DNA of 64,000 nucleotides from Verrucomicrobiota bacterium (GCA_023428905.1 JAEYWP010000022.1:186001-250000), one strand, 5' to 3'. Shown: positions 18,511-27,203, counted from the stretch's first letter. Notes: generated from the sequence alone by a model not told the origin. Numbers and translations are program-made.

Positions 18511-18961
18511 GGGGCCCAGCGTGAGGGATTTTTTCCGTTTCGCAATCGCGCGTTCTGAAAAAAAATAGTCAGCGGCACCTTTCGTTACACAATCGCCACA
18601 GCCCCCTTTACACCTCTCCGGCGCCGTGGCCGAACGGCGTCGGCACTCCGACCGCACAACCGGGCTGCGACTCTGCAATGGCCGGTACGGGGCGCAAGCC
18701 AAAGCGGGAGGCCGGCGCCCCGCCGGATCGCCAAAAACACCTGTCAGCTTCTCCACCGGCACCTGAACGGGGAGGTACCACCGAACATCCTGAAGCGATC
18801 GCCGGCGAAGACCTCAACCCAGAGCGCTCCCGGCGCGCCAACCCTGAACGTCTCAACCGACCCTGCATAGCCGGCGTCGTCGTCGTAATGGATTCCCTGA
18901 ACCTTCAATCAATCTGTTGGGAAAGATTGACTCCCTCTTTCTTTCAAAACACCTCGGGGCG
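18511..18961. other. Intergenic region before the split-Clp genes
   Basis: These roughly 450 bases hold no supported gene. The sequence between the divergent neighbours is GC-rich except for A/T tracts near 18520-18570. A small hairpin CAATCT...AGATTG (18910-18929), followed by a pyrimidine-rich CTCCCTCTTTCTTTC, lies just before the first Clp-like gene and may be part of its leader. Confidence 0.5.
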
Positions 18962-19969
18962 ATGGTCTGCGTGTTCGAGCGGCTTTCCAGCGCCCTCAAC
19001 GGAGGGCTTCTGGGGCAGGGGGAGGCGGTGCGGGAGTTTTCCACCACGCTTGCTCTTGCCCTGGAAGGGCGTCCCCGGCCGCAGCGCACCCTCGGGATGG
19101 TGTTCCTCGCGGGGCCCACCGGCACCGGCAAGACCGAGATGGTGCGACTCGCCGCCGAGGCCCTCTACGGCTCCGAATGTGAGAAACACCTCCACCGCTT
19201 CGATCTCGCGGAGTACCAGCATCCCGACTCCGTTCAGCGTCTTCTCGGCGGACCAAGCCAACCCGCGCTCCTCGGAGACGCGATCGACCGTCTCAACGCA
19301 TCCGCCGCCACCGGGGGAAGTGCCATCCTGCTCTTCGATGAAATCGAAAAGGCCTACGTGGACCTGGTGACGATCCTGCTCTCGTTCGACGCCGCCCGCT
19401 GCACCATGCACGATGGCCGGACCCGCGACCTCTCCCGGCTGTTCGTGGTGGTGACCAGCAACGTGGGAGCCGCTCGCGCGGCAGAGCTCCAGCATGCCCC
19501 CTACAGCGCGCTGCGCGACGAGGTCCTGCTGCAGGCCGAAAAGCGCTTTCGCAAGGAGACCCTGGCGCGCTTTGACGCCCGGATCGTGATGAATCGCCTG
19601 AACTACGATGTGCAGCGGGAGATCACCCGGCGACTGCTCGAGCACGAAATCCGAGTCCAGGGCGATTTCCTGCAACGTCCGGTCAACGCCGCACCCGACG
19701 TCCTCAATTTTCTGATACGCGAGGGGTTCACCGCCGACCTCGGCGCCCGCAACCTGAGGTCCACCGTGGAGCGCCAGGTGGGGCAGGCGCTGCTGCCCTG
19801 GATCACCTGCACCGACGACCAGCATGCGGACGATCGTTACTCGCGCACCCTCCTCCTGCGCGAAGACAGACCGGCACGCCGGCTCGTCGCCCTGCGGCCA
19901 GCCGACGCAGAACGCTCCGCCGCCCTGCAGGCCCTGCTGACTCCTTCCACCCGTACCGCCGCGGCCTGA
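18962..19969 (+). CDS. AAA+ ATPase resembling the isolated D2 half of ClpA/ClpB
   Basis: This 335-residue protein corresponds to the second AAA+ domain plus the C-terminal small domain of a class I Clp ATPase, with no N-domain, D1 or middle domain. Walker A GPTGTGKT is at 51-58, Walker B ILLFDE at 122-127, sensor 1 in VVTSNVGA and sensor 2 GAR at 261-263. The normal aromatic pore loop GYVG is replaced by sequence around PSQPALLGD (98-106), so substrate gripping may differ. A D1-like partner lies two genes downstream. The ATG is chosen; a TTG 15 codons upstream is possible. Confidence 0.85.
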   Translation: MVCVFERLSSALNGGLLGQGEAVREFSTTLALALEGRPRPQRTLGMVFLAGPTGTGKTEMVRLAAEALYGSECEKHLHRFDLAEYQHPDSVQRLLGGPSQPALLGDAIDRLNASAATGGSAILLFDEIEKAYVDLVTILLSFDAARCTMHDGRTRDLSRLFVVVTSNVGAARAAELQHAPYSALRDEVLLQAEKRFRKETLARFDARIVMNRLNYDVQREITRRLLEHEIRVQGDFLQRPVNAAPDVLNFLIREGFTADLGARNLRSTVERQVGQALLPWITCTDDQHADDRYSRTLLLREDRPARRLVALRPADAERSAALQALLTPSTRTAAA

Positions 19970-19982
19970 ACCCGTCTCCCTC

Positions 19983-20525
19983 ATGTCTACCCCGAGCGAC
20001 CCCAAACCTTTCATTCACGTCGAGGTTCTCGACTTCTCCCGCGATGCACTGCTGATGCGGGAACTGGCGGACTATTACTGCACGCTCCGCCCCGAGCGGC
20101 TATCCTGGACCGCGGAGACCCGCGCCCGCCTCACCATTCGCACCGAATGCCGCTGGGGCCGGGTGCCGATCGGCAATGCTGTCTTCATGTTCTCCGAATT
20201 CGGTGAGGGCCCGCGCGAGCCGCTCTCGCCCACCACGTCCGCCCACGTCCGGTTTTTCGCCGAAATGCGCCCGAGTGGGGCCAACGCCGCCGACGGGTAC
20301 GTGGAGCGCTCGCCGTTCTGCCAGGTGCAGTTTGACGATGAGGGCTGCCGGCGCCTGCGCGCCCAAGGTCTTGCCCACCTCGAGGAGTTCATCCGACGAA
20401 CGGTTCCAGAATGCGCCCGCGCCCTCGACGAGTGGCAGGCGATCCTTACCCACGCCCGCGCCCGCTACCTCGAGCTGAAGGCGAGCCAGCTCAGCCGTGC
20501 GCCCAGCGTCGTATCCAGCGTTTGA
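19983..20525 (+). CDS. Unknown protein between split Clp genes
   Basis: I do not recognise this 180-residue soluble protein. It is rich in Arg/Glu, with DFSRDALLMRELADYYCTLRP near the start and a C-terminal helical part (HLEEFIRRTVPECARALDEW). It starts 13 bases after the D2-like gene and ends 10 bases before the D1-like gene, so it is very likely co-transcribed and could be an adaptor or a bridging subunit of the two ATPases (inference from position only). Confidence 0.75.
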   Translation: MSTPSDPKPFIHVEVLDFSRDALLMRELADYYCTLRPERLSWTAETRARLTIRTECRWGRVPIGNAVFMFSEFGEGPREPLSPTTSAHVRFFAEMRPSGANAADGYVERSPFCQVQFDDEGCRRLRAQGLAHLEEFIRRTVPECARALDEWQAILTHARARYLELKASQLSRAPSVVSSV

Positions 20526-20535
20526 ATCAGCGCGA

Positions 20536-21528
20536 ATGACCTTCGGGCGCAATCTCAGCGAACTGGCTCGCGGCGGGCGGCTCGACCCTGTCGTGGGCCG
20601 CTCGGAGGCGCTTGCCCAGGTGCTCCGGATCCTCTGCCGTCGTTCGAAGAATAACCCGCTGCTCCTCGGCGAACCGGGAGTCGGCAAAACCGCATTGGTC
20701 GAAGGGCTCGCCCAACAGCTCGCCCATGGCAATCTGCCCGCCTCCCTCGCCGGGCGCGATGTGGTCGAACTCTCCCTGGGCTCCCTCCTGGCGGGCACCC
20801 AGTTTCGGGGGGACCTTGAAAAACGGCTGCAAGATTTTCTCCAGCACGCCACCCGTCGCCGCTACATCCTCTTTGTCGACGAGATCCACCTGCTGGTGGT
20901 GGCCGGCCGAGCCTCGGGAATGGACGCCGCCAATCTGCTCAAGCCGATGCTCGCGCGCGGGGAGGTTCCCCTCATTGGCGCCACCACCCCGGCCGAGGCC
21001 AAGGCGATGTACACCGTCGATCCGCCGCTGGAACGTCGCTTCCAAGCAGTGCACCTGCTTGAGCCGTCCATCGACATCGTGCGGTCCATCCTCCACGCCG
21101 CCCGACCCGCGCTCGAAGCCCACCACGGGCTCACCATTCCCGACGCGGCCATCGAACGCATCCTCCGGCTCTCGTCCGTTCCCCACGGCTCCCGGCGAAA
21201 TCCCGACCGCGCACTCGATCTCCTCGAGGAGGCATGTGCCGCCGAGCAGTTGCGCCACAGCGCCGTCAACGAGGCATGCAACCCCGAAGATCCAGACCTC
21301 ATCGCGGTGACCGCTGCCGCGGCACGCCTGGATCTGTTCGCCCACGCCGAGGCCCGCGCCCGGCTGGAGGCGCGTCCCGCCCGTATCGGTGCTCGTCACC
21401 GCGTGCCCCCTGTCCTGGATCCCGCCAGGATCCCGGAGCCGGCTCCCGGTCAGGATGGAGAGGGCGATGCCCCTCCCGTAAGCGCGTCCTTCACCAGCGC
21501 CGCGATCGCGGGTGGAAGCGGCAGCTGA
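20536..21528 (+). CDS. AAA+ ATPase resembling the isolated D1 half of ClpA/ClpB
   Basis: This 330-residue protein aligns with the first AAA+ domain of ClpB/ClpA. GRLDPVVGR starts the domain; Walker A GEPGVGKT is at 45-52, the pore loop is GTQFRGDLEKR with aromatic F90, Walker B is ILFVDE (111-116), and the arginine fingers lie in PPLERRFQ (about 163-170). It has no N-domain, no coiled-coil middle domain and no D2, and ends in a Pro/Ala-rich tail. The ATG at 20536 is preferred to an upstream start inside the previous gene. Its last 79 bases overlap the convergent DUF4202 gene. Confidence 0.87.
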   Translation: MTFGRNLSELARGGRLDPVVGRSEALAQVLRILCRRSKNNPLLLGEPGVGKTALVEGLAQQLAHGNLPASLAGRDVVELSLGSLLAGTQFRGDLEKRLQDFLQHATRRRYILFVDEIHLLVVAGRASGMDAANLLKPMLARGEVPLIGATTPAEAKAMYTVDPPLERRFQAVHLLEPSIDIVRSILHAARPALEAHHGLTIPDAAIERILRLSSVPHGSRRNPDRALDLLEEACAAEQLRHSAVNEACNPEDPDLIAVTAAAARLDLFAHAEARARLEARPARIGARHRVPPVLDPARIPEPAPGQDGEGDAPPVSASFTSAAIAGGSGS

Positions 21529-22052
21529 AGGGCGAGCGTTTGGGCCTGGGGGCTCATCTTCCGCCAGGTCTTGCGGAGGATATCGATGAATTTCTCGCGT
21601 GGATACGTGGCGTGCTCCGCAGCGAAGGTGCCAATTTCCGATTCAAGGAAAACAAGGCACGCTGCGTCCTCCAGCGCCTGTGTGCCTGCATTTGTCTTCA
21701 ACCCGCTTTTTGAGACCCAGGTCGCGACCTGCTCCGCCTCGTCCGGCGCCACGCCCGCCTCGAGCAACAAGGCTCGGGCACGCTCCGCTTGTTTGACATA
21801 GAGGGAGCGGCGCCAGGCGTGGTAGCCCGTCTTATCCAGGGGGAAGCTGTTGCGCGGCACCACCCAGCGCTCGAGGTGCTGACAGCGCGCGGCCAGCCGC
21901 AGCAAGGGTTGCGCATCGGCCACCACCGCCACCACCCAACGTTCCATGTTGTCGGCGTAGTGGAGCTCTGCCGGCGCCCCGTCGGGCGTCGTGTTCGGAT
22001 CCCTCGCATGAGCCTGATCGATCAGGCGGCGGGCCGTGTCGTAAGCGTGCAT
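21450..22052 (-). CDS. DUF4202 family protein
   Basis: This 200-residue soluble protein matches DUF4202: ARRLIDQAHARDPNT at the start, ELHYADNMERWV, then LAARCQHLERWVVPRNSFP and KTGYHAWRRSLYVKQAE. The conserved His/Glu/Asp pattern suggests an HD-like helical fold, but no activity is established. The 3' end overlaps the convergent Clp D1-like gene by 79 bases. The gene stands alone on its strand. Confidence 0.8.
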   Translation of the reverse strand: MHAYDTARRLIDQAHARDPNTTPDGAPAELHYADNMERWVVAVVADAQPLLRLAARCQHLERWVVPRNSFPLDKTGYHAWRRSLYVKQAERARALLLEAGVAPDEAEQVATWVSKSGLKTNAGTQALEDAACLVFLESEIGTFAAEHATYPREKFIDILRKTWRKMSPQAQTLALQLPLPPAIAALVKDALTGGASPSPS

Positions 22053-22167
22053 GCCGGGAGCGTGGAGCCCCGCCGCTCGCCTGAAAAGCCAAGACCGCCC
22101 GTCGGCGTCAGGCTCGACGGACGTACAGCGTCCCCATGCCCACGCCAGGTCTCACCTCCCATTTCAC

Positions 22168-23046
22168 TCACTCGTAGCGGGTGCTTCGACCGAAATAGTT
22201 GAGCAGCCAGATTTCCTTCCAGACGCGATACCGTCCCTCGTAGGACATCTTTCCATGATCCTCACGCTCGGCATGGGGAAGTAGGAAACCTAGCTCGGTG
22301 TTGATTTGCTCCAGCTCACGCTGTTGCGCATTCAGGTCGTTCAACGGATCAGTGGCCCACGACAGCAGCATCTCCTTGGAGGCAGCCAGGCGCTGGCGGT
22401 GCCGCTTCAACAATCCTTCCAGGGAGCGGCGCCAGGGATTGCGTTCGACCAGCCAGTTTTCGGGGTAAAAACCGCCGAAGGGCAGGTAAAGATTGTCGGT
22501 CACATACCGGTAGCCGCCGACGGTCTGGGAGGACACGCTGTAGCACACCGCGATGGCGCCATTTGCCTGGGGGAGAAACGTGACCTGGATGCGAATATCG
22601 GCGGTCTTGTCCTGATAGACGGAAACCCGCAGGTAAACCCCCGGGCCGACCTCGGCCTTCAGGGATTGGACGGGTCTAAACTCCTGGGATCGCAGCCAGT
22701 CCCGGATCTTCAGCAAGCGCGGTGCGGTGGGCCACTCTTCACCGGAGGTATTGAGGGTGAAGCGGGGGAAAAGCGGGAGTGGGCTCACGCTCAGGGCTTG
22801 GATCGCGAGCCAGTTGTAAAGGGTCTCGCACAAAAACCACATCAGGAAAAAAGCCAGGGCCACCGCCCAGAACGGGCGCGTGATCCACTCGAAATCGATC
22901 GCGATGTACGCACCACCGATCGCAAAGATGATCCACCGCAGCCAGCGGTTGAAGATCGCCAGCACGGGAGAGGCTACGCGCTGGTTGAGCTGAAACAGGA
23001 CGAAGGAAACCGCCATCGCAGCGAGAATGAGGTAGGCAGGATCCAT
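22168..23046 (-). CDS. Membrane-anchored hypothetical protein
   Basis: This 292-residue protein has an N-terminal hydrophobic region with about three helices (residues 2-20, 37-52, 58-78) and a long soluble C-terminal part that includes VYLRVSVYQDKTADIRIQV and a helical end with AASKEMLLSWATDPLNDLNAQ. I do not recognise a named family. It lies 76 bases downstream of dnaN on the same strand and could share its transcript. Function unknown. Confidence 0.75.
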   Translation of the reverse strand: MDPAYLILAAMAVSFVLFQLNQRVASPVLAIFNRWLRWIIFAIGGAYIAIDFEWITRPFWAVALAFFLMWFLCETLYNWLAIQALSVSPLPLFPRFTLNTSGEEWPTAPRLLKIRDWLRSQEFRPVQSLKAEVGPGVYLRVSVYQDKTADIRIQVTFLPQANGAIAVCYSVSSQTVGGYRYVTDNLYLPFGGFYPENWLVERNPWRRSLEGLLKRHRQRLAASKEMLLSWATDPLNDLNAQQRELEQINTELGFLLPHAEREDHGKMSYEGRYRVWKEIWLLNYFGRSTRYE

Positions 23047-23122
23047 GGCGTCGATGTCGTCGAGGCTTCCGGGCAGCGCAACCGCTGTCCCGGAAAAGGG
23101 GTAAGGTGGTCCCGGGGACCGC

Positions 23123-24247
23123 TCAGCTCAAGCGCACCGGCATGATGACGCAGATGAAGCTCTCGAGCGTCTTGAAGACACCCGGGCTCACCTCGTCCTT
23201 CAGCTCGAAAAAGACCTCGTCCTTTGAAAGGGCGCGAAGGGGATCCATGATGAACTGCGGATTAAACGCCACCTGCAGCTCGGGGCCGCTGTACGCGACC
23301 GCCATGGACTCATGGGCCTCGCCAAAATCCGGGCTCTGGGCGGTGATTTCCAACAGGTTGCTGGTGAGTTTGATCTTCACCGAGTTGGATTTCTCGCTGC
23401 AGACAAGTGCCGCGCGGTGCACGCACTGCTGGAAGAGTTCGCGCTCCAGCTTGATGCGCTGGTGCGTCTCCTTCGGGATCACCTGATTGTAGTTGGGGTA
23501 GTTGCCCTCAACCACCTTGGAATAGAGGTAAATGCTGTCGACCAGACCGCTCGTGTCGCGATCGGTGTTGATCTGGAAGGCCGCGCGGCGGTCGTTGAAC
23601 GACACCTTGAGCTTCTCCCCCTTGTCCAGCATGCGGAGCAGTTCGCTCACCGTCTTTGCCGGGAGGATGATGCTGCCCGCGCTCGCCGCCGGCACCTCCA
23701 TCTCCTTGCTGATCAGGGCGAGGCGGCGGCCGTCCGTCGCCACGAGGGAGAGTTTGCCGTCCTTGAAGTTGAAGTACACGCCATTGAGGATGTAGCGCGT
23801 TTCGTCGCTGGACTGGGCGTACGACACGCTCTTCAGCATGGTCGTGAGTTCCGCCTGCTCGAGAGTGAAGGATTTCTCGTCTCCGAACTCCGGCAGGGGA
23901 GGGAACTCCTCCTTGCCGATGCCCATAATGCGGAAGTTTGACCCGCCCGAGGTGAGTTTGACCTGATGATTCGGAGACGCGTCCAGCGTCACATCCACGT
24001 TCGGCAGTTCGCGGACGATGGTCGTCAGCCGCTTCACCGGGAGGGTCACGGCTCCGGTCTCCTTCACGTCGGCCTTGATCTTGCAGCGGATGCCGAGGTC
24101 GAGGTTCGTCGTGGTGAGGGTGATGTGATCCTTCTCCGCTTCGATCAGCACATTGCTCAGGATCGGCATGGTGGCCTTCGAGCCCACGACATTGAGGACC
24201 TGTGCAAGCCCGTTGCTGAAATGATCGCGGTTGATTTTGAATTTCAT
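23123..24247 (-). CDS. dnaN: DNA polymerase III sliding clamp (beta subunit)
   Basis: This is the ring-shaped processivity clamp, 374 residues, normal length, with three repeated clamp domains. It begins MKFKINRDHFSNGL and ends VIMPVRLS, the conserved C terminus close to MPMRL that forms part of the partner-binding cleft. Motifs such as ATDGRRLAL and NPQFIMDPLRAL are typical. The ATG at 24247 is chosen; an upstream start would add 13 nonconserved residues. dnaA is not in the window, so dnaN is not in the classical dnaA-dnaN arrangement here. Confidence 0.98.
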   Translation of the reverse strand: MKFKINRDHFSNGLAQVLNVVGSKATMPILSNVLIEAEKDHITLTTTNLDLGIRCKIKADVKETGAVTLPVKRLTTIVRELPNVDVTLDASPNHQVKLTSGGSNFRIMGIGKEEFPPLPEFGDEKSFTLEQAELTTMLKSVSYAQSSDETRYILNGVYFNFKDGKLSLVATDGRRLALISKEMEVPAASAGSIILPAKTVSELLRMLDKGEKLKVSFNDRRAAFQINTDRDTSGLVDSIYLYSKVVEGNYPNYNQVIPKETHQRIKLERELFQQCVHRAALVCSEKSNSVKIKLTSNLLEITAQSPDFGEAHESMAVAYSGPELQVAFNPQFIMDPLRALSKDEVFFELKDEVSPGVFKTLESFICVIMPVRLS

Positions 24248-24521
24248 GGGTGGCTGGAAGGGGCTGCGCCTTTGAGAAGCTAACAAAGGATAATTAGATA
24301 CCAGTTCAATATGAATGTTATCCCTATCAGTATGGGGTGTGAAAAAGCCCCATAACTACGGATTTCACCTCTGAAAACGGCGCAAAAATCGGTGTGAACA
24401 AACACCGGTCTTGCACCAGCAACGGGGCGGTTGTTCGCAGGCCCCGAGTTGTTGGGAGTTTGTTGGGGAGTTGCTCACAGAGTTGCTGGCTGTGGGAAAA
24501 CCCCGCCCCAATCGAGTCCAG
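24248..24521. promoter_or_regulatory. Structured, AT-rich dnaN upstream region
   Basis: This 274-base gap holds several elements. There is an AT-rich stretch (about 24280-24330) and a hairpin TATGGGG/CCCCATA (24331-24354). A second hairpin CGGTGT/ACACCG (24390-24407) follows, and then four imperfect GAGTT(T)G repeats (24446-24489). DnaA-box-like 9-mers with one mismatch to TTATNCACA occur on the minus strand in the hairpin loops (TTTTTCACA near 24338-24346, TTGTTCACA near 24393-24401). It may be the dnaN regulatory region or, more speculatively, an origin element. Confidence 0.4.
24446..24489. repeat. Four tandem imperfect 10-12-base repeats
   Basis: GAGTTGTTGG, GAGTTTGTTGGG, GAGTTGCTCACA and GAGTTGCTGG follow each other without spacers between dnaN and pssA. 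The first, second and fourth units are close copies; the third carries a TTGCTCACA end. The function is not known. Confidence 0.5.
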
Positions 24522-25379
24522 CTAGGGGGTCTCCGAAGCCGTCTTTCGCCGGCCCCGGCGCCTCCAGTGACGCACCAGGCCAAAGCCGAGGTAACCGAGA
24601 GCGGTGAGGACCAGCGCGACCTCCTTCAGCGCCACAATGAACGCGATAAAGACGAGAATGCCCACGAAGGTGTGCAAGCGCGTCCGCGTCTGGAGATCGA
24701 TCGCCTTGCCGCTGGGGTACCGGACGGTGCTGACCATCAGCACGGCGATCATGACCATCAGGACCGGCAGGGCTAGGGCCCAGCGGTGTAGCGAGCGATC
24801 CGCTTCCGCGAGCTTGAGCAGGAAGAGTACGATCGACGCCACCGTGCCGGCAGCCGCCGGGACCGGCAGGCCGATGAAGTCCTTGTTGGAGTCCTTTGGG
24901 GGATGCAGCAGCGGGTTCGTGATCACGTTGAACCGCGCCAGGCGGATCGCGGCGCAAAGCAGGTACACAAAGCCGAGGAACCATCCAATCTGGGTGAAAA
25001 CCGGGTAACCCTGCGTGGGGGAGAGGATCAGGAAAAACACCATCAAGGCCGGCGCCAGGCCGAAGGACACCACATCGGCCAGTGAGTCGAACTCCGCGCC
25101 AAACAGCGATTCGCGCCCGCCCAGCCGCGCGAGTCGTCCATCGAGCATGTCAAACGCCATCGCCCCGAAGATAAACCACACCGCCTGCGTGAACAGACCG
25201 TTGGCCTCCCGGGTGATCATGTCGTGCGCCCGCATGGCATAATGCGCCTGGATGCACTTGATGATGGCCACAAACCCGCAGAACAGGTTTCCGGCCGTCA
25301 TGGCGTTCGGCAGGAAATAAATCCGGCTCGCCTGGGTGACGTTGTAGGGATCCTCGCGCGGGTCTGGCTGCTCGGACAT
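24522..25379 (-). CDS. pssA: CDP-diacylglycerol-serine O-phosphatidyltransferase
   Basis: This is an integral membrane enzyme of phospholipid synthesis that joins serine to CDP-diacylglycerol. The CDP-alcohol phosphatidyltransferase motif DG-x2-AR-x8-G-x3-D-x3-D is complete: D80, G81, A84, R85, G94, D98 and D102. The 285-residue protein has about seven or eight hydrophobic helices. Substrate choice (serine rather than glycerol phosphate or inositol) is inferred from the PNAMTAGNLFCGF start and overall similarity. It starts 4 bases after the RelE-like gene, so the two are co-transcribed. Confidence 0.92.
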   Translation of the reverse strand: MSEQPDPREDPYNVTQASRIYFLPNAMTAGNLFCGFVAIIKCIQAHYAMRAHDMITREANGLFTQAVWFIFGAMAFDMLDGRLARLGGRESLFGAEFDSLADVVSFGLAPALMVFFLILSPTQGYPVFTQIGWFLGFVYLLCAAIRLARFNVITNPLLHPPKDSNKDFIGLPVPAAAGTVASIVLFLLKLAEADRSLHRWALALPVLMVMIAVLMVSTVRYPSGKAIDLQTRTRLHTFVGILVFIAFIVALKEVALVLTALGYLGFGLVRHWRRRGRRKTASETP

Positions 25380-25383
25380 GGGG

Positions 25384-25734
25384 TTATTTGGTCAGGCTTT
25401 CGAGGTACTTCCAAAACTTGGAATGCTGCTCCACCAGCTGCGTCTCGGAAACCGGCAGCTTGTTGCGCAGGAGGAAGTCCTCGAGGGAGTTTTTGTGCAG
25501 AATGTAAAGGGTATGGAGGGTCTCACCCTGCACTTGAAAATAGAACCGGAACTCGCCGGCCCGCAACCGGTAGAGTGGTTGGCCCGCCCGACTAAAACGG
25601 CCGAGCGGCTCCCGCGGATTTGCCAGGTCGGAAGGCTTGAGGCTGCTGATGGGTTCGATCGCCCCAAGCTGGGACAGCTTGTCCAGCCTGTTCAGCTCAT
25701 GCATCGCTTGTTCGGAGAACGTAACCTGGTACAT
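25384..25734 (-). CDS. RelE/ParE-fold protein without a visible antitoxin
   Basis: This 116-residue protein has the compact beta-rich end typical of RelE-family toxins: RLRAGEFRFYFQVQGETLHT followed by LYILHK, with a helical N-terminal half (VTFSEQAMHELNRLDKL). The ATG giving MYQVTF is used; the upstream frame is proline-rich and overlaps a noncoding gap. No small antitoxin gene lies beside it: downstream is pssA after 4 bases, upstream a 190-base gap and then a divergent gene. It may be a domesticated single-gene member, and toxicity is not established. Confidence 0.7.
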   Translation of the reverse strand: MYQVTFSEQAMHELNRLDKLSQLGAIEPISSLKPSDLANPREPLGRFSRAGQPLYRLRAGEFRFYFQVQGETLHTLYILHKNSLEDFLLRNKLPVSETQLVEQHSKFWKYLESLTK

Positions 25735-25927
25735 CGCGTGAAGTGGTTTCGGGGCCCCCGGCGGCTGTTGGGTCAGCCAGGGCGTTGGCGCCAGACCCAC
25801 AGGTTTGGCAGCGGCGCCGGAAGGGCAATGTTCAATGTGCCCGCGCGCGGAATGGCTGCGGTCCCGAAATTGATGCAAATCCAGAGTTTCCAGTTTCCCG
25901 GACGGTCACCGGGGCTAGGCTTGAGTC

Positions 25928-27154
25928 ATGGCCGTCACGCTTGCCGAAGTACGAGCCGCCGCCCGCCGGATCGCCGGCCACGTGGCGCTGACCCCCTGCC
26001 CGGAATCCATCCCGCTTTCGGAAATCACTGGCGCCCGCATCTTCTGCAAACTGGATAACCTGCAGCGCACGGGTTCCTTCAAGGAACGCGGCGCCTGTAA
26101 TGCCCTCCAGCGGCTACCCACCGCCCAACGCCGGCGCGGTGTGATTGCAGCCTCCGCCGGCAACCATGCGCTCGGCCTCGCCTACCATGGACGCCGCCTG
26201 GGCATCCCGGTCACCGTCGTCATGCCCGACTACGCGCCCCTGATAAAGATCACCACCTGCCGCCGCCTGGGCGCGCAGGTGCGAGTCGCGGGGCGGGATT
26301 TCTCGGAAGCCCGCACGGAGGCGGACGCCCTGGCCGCGCGCGAGGGGCTGCGGTATGTGCACGGGTTTGATGACCCCGACATCATCGCCGGCCAGGGCAC
26401 GATGGCCCTGGAAATTCTAAAACAGGTACCCCGTCTCGACGCCGTGGTTGCCCCGATTGGAGGCGGCGGACTTATCGCCGGCCTCTCCGTCGCACTCAAG
26501 GCCCTGCGGCCGGGGATCGAAGTAATCGGGGTGGAATCCGCCCAAACCGCCAGCTTCACCGCGGCACTGCGCGCCGGCGAACCAGTGGCTATACCGCGAA
26601 AACCAACGCTGGCTGACGGCCTCGCCGTCCTCCAGGTCGGGCCCGCCGCCTTTGCCCTGGCGCGCGAGCGCGTCGACCGCGTGGTCACCGTTTCGGAGGA
26701 CTGGATTGCGCTGTCGATCCTGCGTCTGGCAGAACTGGAGAAGACGGTGGTGGAGGGGGCGGCAGCCGCGCCGCTCGCCGCCCTAATGGCCGGCAAACTC
26801 CCACACCTCGCCGGAAAACGGGTGGCGGTGACCCTTTGCGGCGGCAACATCGACCCAGCGGTCCTGAGTCGCGTCATCGAGAAGGGGCTGGTCGCCGACG
26901 GGCGGCTCACCCGGTTCACCGTCACGATCAGCGATCGCCCGGGCGGACTTGCCGCCCTGGCCTCGGCGATCAGTGGAACCGGGGCCAGCATCAAGGAGAT
27001 CCTGCACGACCGCGCCTTCAGCGGACCCGACGTGAGCGCAGTCAACTGCAGTTGCACGGTGGAGACGCGCGACCACGCCCATGTGGCGGAGCTGCGGCGC
27101 ACGCTTCGCAACGCGGGCTTTCCCTTTCTTCCGGCAGGCTCGGCACGGCGGTGA
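25928..27154 (+). CDS. ilvA: Threonine ammonia-lyase with ACT domain
   Basis: This PLP enzyme converts threonine to 2-oxobutanoate and ammonia, the first step towards isoleucine or threonine breakdown; it has 408 residues. K52 in RTGSFKERGACN is the PLP lysine, ASAGNHALG and the glycine loop PIGGGGLIAG bind the cofactor phosphate, and GGNID closes the catalytic domain. A C-terminal ACT domain (about 325-400, FTVTISDRPGGLAALA) would allow feedback control. The layout fits the single-ACT, often catabolic, subgroup, so the biosynthetic symbol is tentative. It is divergent from the RelE-like gene and is followed 49 bases later by the ABC importer. Confidence 0.9.
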   Translation: MAVTLAEVRAAARRIAGHVALTPCPESIPLSEITGARIFCKLDNLQRTGSFKERGACNALQRLPTAQRRRGVIAASAGNHALGLAYHGRRLGIPVTVVMPDYAPLIKITTCRRLGAQVRVAGRDFSEARTEADALAAREGLRYVHGFDDPDIIAGQGTMALEILKQVPRLDAVVAPIGGGGLIAGLSVALKALRPGIEVIGVESAQTASFTAALRAGEPVAIPRKPTLADGLAVLQVGPAAFALARERVDRVVTVSEDWIALSILRLAELEKTVVEGAAAAPLAALMAGKLPHLAGKRVAVTLCGGNIDPAVLSRVIEKGLVADGRLTRFTVTISDRPGGLAALASAISGTGASIKEILHDRAFSGPDVSAVNCSCTVETRDHAHVAELRRTLRNAGFPFLPAGSARR

Positions 27155-27203
27155 AACGGCGACGGCGGCTTGCCTCGATCCGCCGCCGCCGGCAGGAGAA
27201 ACT

